Assembly (NCBI GenBank): GCA_018668095.1
Contig: JABIQF010000179.1
Span: 1 to 10,674, forward strand
Direction: 5' to 3'
DNA length: 10,674 nt
DNA from: Cellvibrionales bacterium
GTDB lineage: Bacteria; Pseudomonadota; Gammaproteobacteria; Pseudomonadales; UBA7434
Position 1 is the stretch's first letter. Each line of letters begins with the position of its first letter. Positions 6,498 to 10,674 of the stretch are shown piece by piece. The position numbers and the translations under genes were made by a program. The notes beneath the pieces were generated by a model. The model ran no database searches, had not been told where the DNA came from, and saw only the letters and a program-made list of their open reading frames with translations.

Positions 6498-7415
6498 ATG
6501 AGCTGGCTGCAACTGCATATTGATACCAGCGCGGCCAGCGCTAGCGATATTGAGACGGCACTCCTGCAACTGGGTGCCGTCTCAGTCACCTTGCAAGATA
6601 ATGCCGACCAACCGTTGCTTGAACCCGGCGTAGGCGAAACACCTCTATGGGATGCGATTCAATTAACCGCATTGTTCGACGGTGATAGCGACTCACAAAA
6701 AATCATTGATCGCCTGTTGAAATTATTGGGCGGCACTCCACCCAATTACCGCTTTGAAAAACTCGATGATCAAGACTGGGAACGCAGTTGGTTAAACGAC
6801 TTTGAACCTCTGCGCTTTGGTGAGAGATTATGGATTTGTCCAAGTTGGTATGAGCCCCCAGAGCCCGATGCAATTAATATTGCGTTAGATCCTGGTTTAG
6901 CGTTTGGCACAGGCACTCATCAAACGACGGCTCTTTGTCTCGAATGGTTAGAGCAAGCCTCATTAAAAGATAAAATCATTATTGATTATGGTTGCGGCTC
7001 GGGCATTCTCGCCATTGCCGCGCTTTTGCTTGGCGCCAAGCAAGCCATTTGCGTCGACAATGACCCTCAGGCATTAGCCGCCACTCTCTCAAATGCCGCA
7101 CAAAACGCTATCAGCGATACTGATTTAATCGTTTGCAAGCCTGAGAAACTATCGGCAATACTCGCCGAACAAGGCATTGCTGCTGACGGCTTCGACTTAG
7201 TAATTGCGAATATTTTAGCCGGCCCACTCATCTCCTTAGTTGATAATTTAACAGGCCTCATTAATAGCGATGGCGAAATTATTTTATCCGGCATCTTAGA
7301 TCATCAAGCCAGTTCAGTCGCAGAAGCTTATGAGCCCCATATCGATTTTGACCCCTTCGCCAATCGCGATGAATGGATGCGCCTCAGCGGAAAAAAATCA
7401 TCACCAACCAGCTAA
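6498..7415 (+). CDS. prmA: Ribosomal protein L11 methyltransferase
   Basis: PrmA trimethylates several amino groups of ribosomal protein L11 using S-adenosylmethionine. The 305 residues show an N-terminal substrate-recognition domain (about 1-60), a linker, and a C-terminal Rossmann-type methyltransferase domain. Diagnostic motifs are DPGLAFGTGTH (131-141), motif I IDYGCGSGILAIAA (162-175), the acidic residue D187 ending strand 2 (VDNDP), and IANILAGPL (236-244). It is slightly longer than the 293-residue E. coli protein, with a short polar tail (KKSSPTS). The ATG lies five bases after the accC stop; no strong ribosome site is visible, consistent with coupling. No terminator was found in the 176 bp after it, so read-through into the zinc-ribbon gene is possible. 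Confidence 0.96.
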   Translation: MSWLQLHIDTSAASASDIETALLQLGAVSVTLQDNADQPLLEPGVGETPLWDAIQLTALFDGDSDSQKIIDRLLKLLGGTPPNYRFEKLDDQDWERSWLNDFEPLRFGERLWICPSWYEPPEPDAINIALDPGLAFGTGTHQTTALCLEWLEQASLKDKIIIDYGCGSGILAIAALLLGAKQAICVDNDPQALAATLSNAAQNAISDTDLIVCKPEKLSAILAEQGIAADGFDLVIANILAGPLISLVDNLTGLINSDGEIILSGILDHQASSVAEAYEPHIDFDPFANRDEWMRLSGKKSSPTS

Positions 7416-7517
7416 ACTAGATACAGCTCTCAGTTAAGTTCGACAGATATTTATATAGTGATGTCTTTTAGTAAACTTTATTGATTACGTATCAGCTATC
7501 TACTGCTCAGCCTGTTG

Positions 7518-7543
7518 AATCGCATTTATTAATCGCATCTATA
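7518..7543. repeat. Direct repeat, 2 x 13 bp
   Basis: AATCGCATTTATT is followed immediately by AATCGCATCTATA, matching at 11 of 13 positions. It lies in the spacer upstream of the zinc-ribbon gene. It overlaps two weak promoter-like pairs, TTGAAT (7515-7520) with TATACA (7540-7545, 19-bp spacing) and TTTATT (7525-7530) with CATAAT (7547-7552, 16-bp spacing). Neither pair is strong enough to call on its own. Confidence 0.5.
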
Positions 7544-7591
7544 CAGCATAATTAGCTAATCAGATATAAAGCACTGGAAGCGCCTTTACTC

Positions 7592-8527
7592 ATGATCAGT
7601 CAATGCCCTAACTGCAAAACTCGCTTCGTCGTCGATGAAACAAAACTGAATATCGCTAATGGTAGCGTTCGCTGCGGGGCATGCATGCAGGTGTTCTCTG
7701 CCATCGATCATCAAATGACTCATCACAGAAACACATTGGACGACACGCCTAAAGAAAAAACCTCAACAGCAATCGGCAGTAAGAATACTAGCGATGAGCG
7801 CTTAAAAAATACTAGCGACGAGCGTTTACTCGATTCATTGCCTGAAATAGATGACAGCAATCTAAGCTCCCATAAAGCCGACAATAATCTGTCTATAAAG
7901 ACGAACCAAGATATCCCTCAAAATGATGAGCGCCAAGAGCCATTCATCGAGTCCATGGTTCACTTTGAGACGCCGCCAATAATAGATGCGCCTCCCATTG
8001 AAATGGATGTTCACGAAAAACCGCCACTCAAAAATCGAATATTCGGCATTATTGGCGCGAGTGTCTGTCTCGTTTTGGTTTTTGCGTTAAGCCTTCACTG
8101 GCTACTGGCCCATCCCGACCAATTTAAGGACCATCCTCGCTGGCGAGATACCTATCAATTAGCCTGCCGGCTCGCTGATCCAGTGATTAGCTGTGGCCCA
8201 AGCGAGCACAAAAACGCTTACCTAGCACAATCACTCAGAATTATAAGTAACACCGTTACTAGCCATCCCGAACAAGAAAACACCTTATTGCTAGAAGCCG
8301 TTATTCTCAATATGACTAAAGAGCCACTGCCCTTTCCTACTATTAATGTGCAATTTAGCAATATAAAAGAGCAGCTATTAAATGACTTCTACTTTACTGC
8401 TGCCGATTATTTGCGCGGCGAACTCGAAAATGCCCAACACCTTCCTCCGGCAACGCCAGTCCATATTGCTCTTTCAATTATTGATCCAGGACCCGCAGCG
8501 GTGAACTACAACATCGAACTAAGATAA
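7592..8527 (+). CDS. Zinc-ribbon, single-pass membrane protein of the DUF3426 type
   Basis: The 311-residue product begins with an MJ0042-type zinc ribbon: CPNC (C5, C8) and CGAC (C28, C31) around a typical TRFVVDETKL stretch. A low-complexity acidic linker (about 45-145) follows, then one transmembrane segment at about 150-172 (GIIGASVCLVLVFALSLHWL). The C-terminal domain (about 175-311) matches the DUF3426 pattern, including the WRDTYQLACRLADPVISCGP stretch (184-203) and the closing AAVNYNIELR. The ribbon should be cytoplasmic and the C-terminal domain periplasmic. The family has no settled function, and I infer none. Its place between prmA and dusB is conserved in Pseudomonas-like genomes. 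A GGAAG lies 11 nt before the ATG. An exact eight-residue duplication occurs in the linker (64-79). Confidence 0.88.
   Translation: MISQCPNCKTRFVVDETKLNIANGSVRCGACMQVFSAIDHQMTHHRNTLDDTPKEKTSTAIGSKNTSDERLKNTSDERLLDSLPEIDDSNLSSHKADNNLSIKTNQDIPQNDERQEPFIESMVHFETPPIIDAPPIEMDVHEKPPLKNRIFGIIGASVCLVLVFALSLHWLLAHPDQFKDHPRWRDTYQLACRLADPVISCGPSEHKNAYLAQSLRIISNTVTSHPEQENTLLLEAVILNMTKEPLPFPTINVQFSNIKEQLLNDFYFTAADYLRGELENAQHLPPATPVHIALSIIDPGPAAVNYNIELR
7781..7828 (+). repeat. In-frame 2 x 24-bp tandem duplication in the DUF3426 gene
   Basis: Two adjacent 24-bp units encode KNTSDERL twice (residues 64-79). They differ at three bases (AAG/AAA, GAT/GAC, CGC/CGT), all at third positions and all synonymous. 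The repeat lies in the disordered linker between the zinc ribbon and the membrane segment. Confidence 0.9.
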
Positions 8528-8564
8528 ATCGTTATATTATTTTGAGCTATTGAAGCTTCCAGTC

Positions 8565-8608
8565 CTGTCATTTCAGCTAAAGGCTCCTATCATTTCAGCT
8601 AAAGGCTC
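8565..8608. repeat. Direct repeat, 2 x 22 bp, upstream of the dusB-fis promoter
   Basis: Two adjacent 22-bp units match at 21 of 22 positions; both contain the 19-bp core TCATTTCAGCTAAAGGCTC (8568-8586 and 8590-8608). They end 11 bp before the -35 element of the probable dusB-fis promoter, a position suited to an activator or upstream element, though simple duplication would look the same. Confidence 0.9.
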
Positions 8609-8619
8609 TGCAAATAGAG

Positions 8620-8653
8620 TTGATAAGTGATAAGCATTCACTTTATTATGCGC
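8620..8653 (+). promoter_or_regulatory. Probable dusB-fis promoter with GCGC discriminator
   Basis: TTGATA (8620-8625, 5 of 6) and TATTAT (8644-8649, 5 of 6) are separated by 18 bp and followed at once by GCGC (8650-8653). A GC-rich discriminator is a known feature of promoters repressed by ppGpp/DksA, including rRNA promoters and the E. coli fis operon promoter. This promoter therefore probably gives growth-rate control of dusB-fis. The leader would be about 55 nt, ending in an AGAAGA-type ribosome site just before the dusB ATG. No Fis site was confidently recognised. Confidence 0.65.
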
Positions 8654-8710
8654 AAAAGGTGTACAACAGAGATAAACACGAGATAAAAAGCTTTCACTTA
8701 ATAGAAGAAA

Positions 8711-9913
8711 ATGATCAATATTGGCCCATATCAATTGGCCGGAAGGGCCGTTTTAGCCCCAATGGCAGGCGTAACAGATTTTCCATTTCGGCAGATCTGC
8801 CGGCGCTTGGGTGCCAGCATGGTAACAGCCGAAATGAGCGGCAGTAATCCAGCGTTACGAGAAACTCGAAAATCGCAGTTACGACTAGCTAATCCCGATG
8901 ATGCAGAACCTAGAACTATCCAAATTGTAGGTACAGAACCCCTTCAGATGGCGGCTGCAGCCCGATACCAAGTGGAATCTGGGGCGCAAATTGTTGATAT
9001 CAACATGGGCTGTCCAGCCAAAAAGGTCTGCAAAAAGCTCGCCGGCTCAGCATTAATGAAAGATACCCACCTTGTCAGAGCCATCTTAACCGCCGTCGTT
9101 GGCAGCGTTGATGTGCCCGTGACATTGAAGATTCGAACTGGATGGGATCCAGAAAGCCGAAATGCCGTTGAAATAGCTAAAATTGCTGAAGATTTAGGGA
9201 TTCAATCCCTCGCTGTTCATGGTCGAACACGTGCTTGCAGGTTCCATGGCTTGGCAGAATACGATACCATAGGGGAAGTTGTTCAAGCAGTTAATATCCC
9301 CGTGTTTGCTAACGGGGATATTAGATCAGCAGTGAAAGCGAAAACCGTGTTGAATTACACGGGTGCCAGTGGCGTAATGATAGGCCGTGGCGCACAAGGT
9401 AGACCTTGGATTTTTTCTGAAATAAATGATTTACTTAATAATAAAAAAACGACAAGCGAACTTTTCACAGCTAAATCATTGAACTTAAATCACACAAGAA
9501 TCCAAGAACGCTTTATAATGGAACATCTAATGCATATTCATGATTATTATCATGAAATTTGTAATAGCGATAATAATGTAAACCTTACAAAACGGTTAGA
9601 AACATTCTCTAAAAGCGAAGACTGTAAGAAAAAACGCAATACAGAAAAACACACAGAACTCGCAGTAAGAATTAGTCGAAAGCATATTTGTTGGTATTTT
9701 GAACAAATGATCCAAGTGCTTGTCGATTCATACAATAACAAGGATTTAGATTCGGTGGAAAGTCAGGGATTAAAACAAGAAGTAAAACAACTTATCACCA
9801 ATATAGAAACTGCTAAAAAGCAGTTCAACCAGTTAAGTAGCCGTAACGCTCAACTGGAGCACGTCGAACATTTTTTTGGGGAACTTCACACTACAGGGGA
9901 CATCGCAGCATGA
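8711..9913 (+). CDS. dusB: tRNA-dihydrouridine synthase B with an enlarged C-terminal domain
   Basis: DusB is an FMN enzyme that reduces uridine to dihydrouridine in the D-loop of tRNA. The TIM-barrel half is canonical: LAPMAGVTD (15-23), NMGCPAKKV (98-106) with catalytic C101, TLKIRTGW (138-145) with K140, VHGRTRA (169-175) with H170, ANGDI (200-204) and GRGAQGRPWIF (225-235). At 400 residues it is about 80 longer than the 321-residue E. coli enzyme. Most of the excess lies in the helical tRNA-binding domain: about 33 residues between HDYY (277-280) and RISRKHICWY (320-329), about 29 between WYF (328-330) and the terminal helix, and a few around 242-262. The inserted parts are rich in Asn, Lys, Glu and Ser and AT-rich in DNA. 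The frame stays open and reaches fis, so the gene looks functional. AGAAGA precedes the ATG, and E. coli DusB also begins just before IGQYQL. Confidence 0.93.
   Translation: MINIGPYQLAGRAVLAPMAGVTDFPFRQICRRLGASMVTAEMSGSNPALRETRKSQLRLANPDDAEPRTIQIVGTEPLQMAAAARYQVESGAQIVDINMGCPAKKVCKKLAGSALMKDTHLVRAILTAVVGSVDVPVTLKIRTGWDPESRNAVEIAKIAEDLGIQSLAVHGRTRACRFHGLAEYDTIGEVVQAVNIPVFANGDIRSAVKAKTVLNYTGASGVMIGRGAQGRPWIFSEINDLLNNKKTTSELFTAKSLNLNHTRIQERFIMEHLMHIHDYYHEICNSDNNVNLTKRLETFSKSEDCKKKRNTEKHTELAVRISRKHICWYFEQMIQVLVDSYNNKDLDSVESQGLKQEVKQLITNIETAKKQFNQLSSRNAQLEHVEHFFGELHTTGDIAA
9537..9556. repeat. Perfect 8-bp inverted repeat inside dusB
   Basis: TTCATGAT (9537-9544) and ATCATGAA (9549-9556) flank TATT. 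The repeat spans the codons for HDYYHE, exactly where the larger DusB insertion begins. It may be coincidence within a coding sequence or a trace of how the insertion arose. Confidence 0.6.
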
Positions 9914-10224
9914 GCAATAGCGACTCTTTTTTGCATGAGCCAATTTCAAATCAAGCCGAACCACAGCTTGATCAATCACAAGCAGCTGCTAATTCAACGG
10001 CCAGTTTGCGTGAGAACGTTGAATCAGCAATGGCTAACTACTTTAAACACCTAGATGGACAACCGGTTTCGGATGTTTATCAAATGGTTATGTCTGAAAT
10101 CGAAGCGCCACTTCTTGAGCAAGTAATGAAGTATGTGCGAAACAATCAGACTAAAGCCGCACACTTACTGGGCCTAAACCGCGGAACGCTCAGAAAGAAG
10201 CTTAAGCAATACGGTTTACTATAA
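9910..10224 (+). CDS. fis: DNA-binding nucleoid protein Fis
   Basis: Fis is a homodimeric DNA-bending protein that activates rRNA and other growth-related promoters and assists recombination. The 104-residue product has a variable N-terminus (1-34), the dimerisation helices (about 35-77) and a C-terminal helix-turn-helix (about 80-101), NNQTKAAHLLGLNRGTLRKK and onward to YGLL. Residues equivalent to the E. coli DNA contacts are kept: R91, T93, R95, K96, K97. Its ATG overlaps the dusB stop as ATGA, the usual dusB-fis operon arrangement, so translation is probably coupled. Expression should follow the promoter upstream of dusB. It is slightly longer than the 98-residue E. coli protein. Confidence 0.98.
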   Translation: MSNSDSFLHEPISNQAEPQLDQSQAAANSTASLRENVESAMANYFKHLDGQPVSDVYQMVMSEIEAPLLEQVMKYVRNNQTKAAHLLGLNRGTLRKKLKQYGLL

Positions 10225-10299
10225 AGGTTTATAAGCAGATATCGCAGTGCTGTCGCATAGTTATTCTTTGCTTCTTAAGTCACTGTATTATTGATATCT

Positions 10300-10340
10300 A
10301 ACTGTTACTTTAAATTGGTTAACATTTTAAAGTAACAGTT
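10300..10340 (+). terminator. Long hairpin downstream of fis, probable terminator 1
   Basis: A perfect 15-bp inverted repeat (AACTGTTACTTTAAA / TTTAAAGTAACAGTT) encloses an 11-nt loop, 75 bp after the fis stop. The right arm runs into TTGGTTT, so the U-tract is short. The stem is long but AT-rich. It may be a terminator, a 3'-end stabilising structure or a protein-binding palindrome. Confidence 0.6.
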
Positions 10341-10342
10341 TT

Positions 10343-10369
10343 GGTTTAAATTGAGCGTAAATTTAAACC
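10343..10369 (+). other. Second perfect hairpin downstream of fis
   Basis: GGTTTAAATT and AATTTAAACC form a perfect 10-bp stem with the 7-nt loop GAGCGTA, starting two bases after the first hairpin. No T-run follows, so by itself it is not an intrinsic terminator. Confidence 0.65.
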
Positions 10370-10378
10370 AGCCTAACC

Positions 10379-10413
10379 AAAAAGCACTTGCCGATATTTG
10401 GTAGGTGCTTTTT
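10379..10413 (+). terminator. Rho-independent terminator of dusB-fis
   Basis: AAAAAGCACTTGCC pairs with GGTAGGTGCTTTTT over 14 bp including two G-T pairs, with a 7-nt loop GATATTT. The stem ends in T5 followed by A, C and T4. This is the best terminator of the cluster. The left A5 lets it act weakly in the other direction too. Confidence 0.85.
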
Positions 10414-10427
10414 ACTTTTCAGTAAAG

Positions 10428-10465
10428 TGCTTTTTGTTACAGTAATTATTACTAAAGCATTTTTT
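10428..10465 (+). terminator. Possible additional terminator
   Basis: AGTAAT / ATTACT pair around a single T (10441-10453). The outer TGCTTT (10428-10433) and AAAGCA (10454-10459) extend the stem across a 7-nt bulge, and six T follow (10460-10465). The single-nucleotide centre means the inner stem must open by a pair or two to form a loop, so this is weaker than the preceding hairpins. AAGTGCTTTTT here repeats the complement of the left arm of the 10379 terminator. Confidence 0.4.
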
Positions 10466-10537
10466 ATTACGTATTTCTGATGACATACACTCTATTTCGT
10501 CAGACAAGACCATCATCTCACTGGCTAAGATAATTTC

Positions 10538-10674
10538 TTGTCATTAACGGGGAATCTCGTAATCGCTATCTTAGGAATTAGTGGGTTTGCTTTACTCGCT
10601 CGAAGTTTATCCTTAGATGTTTTTGGTGAATGGGTATTATTTGTTACAGGTGGTTCTTTAGTTAGAAAAGATGT
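10538..10674 (+). CDS. Probable polysaccharide (Wzx/MATE-like) flippase, 5' end only
   Basis: The frame is open from the stop at 10526-10528 to the right edge and encodes about 45 residues beginning LSLTGNLVIAILGISGFALL. The first hydrophobic segment, the LARSLS-x(2)-FGEW block (from 10601) and the start of a second segment (VLFVTGG) are typical of the N-terminus of membrane exporters of lipid-linked oligosaccharides (O-antigen or exopolysaccharide flippases). No ATG is available between the upstream stop and the first helix, so TTG at 10538 is the best start; AAGA lies eight bases before it. The 3' part is outside the window. The family call rests on a short stretch and is tentative. A gene with a damaged start is the main alternative. 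Confidence 0.5.
   Translation, partial: MSLTGNLVIAILGISGFALLARSLSLDVFGEWVLFVTGGSLVRKD

Larger units (their letters stand above)
10225..10537. other. Non-coding spacer after fis
   Basis: This 313-bp spacer holds no gene I can support. Bases 10225-10299 are featureless. Bases 10300-10465 hold three strong hairpins and one weaker structure, listed separately. Bases 10466-10537 contain only a 17-codon ORF (10480-10533) and no convincing promoter for the downstream gene. Confidence 0.7.

Noticed and set aside
8620..8847. Plus-strand ORF of 75 codons overlapping the dusB start
   Set aside because: It spans the promoter and the conserved 5' end of dusB in another frame and resembles nothing.
9441..9448. 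A-run in dusB as a programmed frameshift site
   Set aside because: The phase does not fit a standard slippery heptamer and the zero frame stays open to the expected overlap with fis.
10480..10533. 17-codon ORF (MTYTLFRQTRPSSHWLR) just before the flippase as a leader peptide
   Set aside because: No clear ribosome site, no run of regulatory codons and no attenuator hairpin follows it; chance is likely.

Overview
The window reads as chromosome of a marine-type gammaproteobacterium of moderate GC content. The evidence is gene order. The run DsbD-type gene, aroQ, accB, accC, prmA, zinc-ribbon/DUF3426 gene, dusB, fis is, to my knowledge, the arrangement found in Pseudomonas and relatives, and the DUF2333 protein also belongs to that part of the gammaproteobacteria. 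I see no insertion sequence, tRNA, rRNA or CRISPR array. The genus cannot be fixed from the sequence alone.

Left part (1-3100), all genes on the minus strand. A bidirectional terminator (81-103) lies downstream of a DAHP synthase of the AroG type (153-1211). Next come a membrane-anchored DUF2333 protein (1349-2392) and a periplasmic PCu(A)C copper chaperone (2639-3100). The 246-bp spacer between the last two carries two unrelated tandem arrays, 3 x 16 bp and 7 x 9 bp.

Middle part (3357-7415), plus strand. A small exported protein consisting only of the DsbD alpha domain is divergent from the copper chaperone and sits where full-length dsbD is expected. It is followed by aroQ, accB, accC and prmA. 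These serve chorismate synthesis, the biotin carrier and biotin carboxylase of acetyl-CoA carboxylase, and methylation of ribosomal protein L11. Small hairpins lie in the aroQ-accB and accB-accC spacers.

Right part (7592-10674), plus strand. A zinc-ribbon, single-pass membrane DUF3426 protein precedes the dusB-fis operon. That operon has a good sigma70-like promoter with a GCGC discriminator, suggesting growth-rate or stringent control of fis. DusB is about 80 residues longer than the E. coli enzyme because of insertions in its C-terminal helical domain. Fis overlaps it by ATGA. Three perfect or near-perfect hairpins and a fourth weaker one follow fis within about 170 bp. The 5' end of a probable polysaccharide flippase gene then runs off the window; purH, which follows fis in Pseudomonas, is absent there.

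Most of the window is ordinary core genome. The points worth a second look are the stand-alone DsbD alpha domain, the enlarged DusB, the hairpin cluster after fis at a synteny break, the tandem duplications in several spacers, and an abrupt third-codon-position skew at the 3' end of aroG. I did not find a convincing new multi-gene system.
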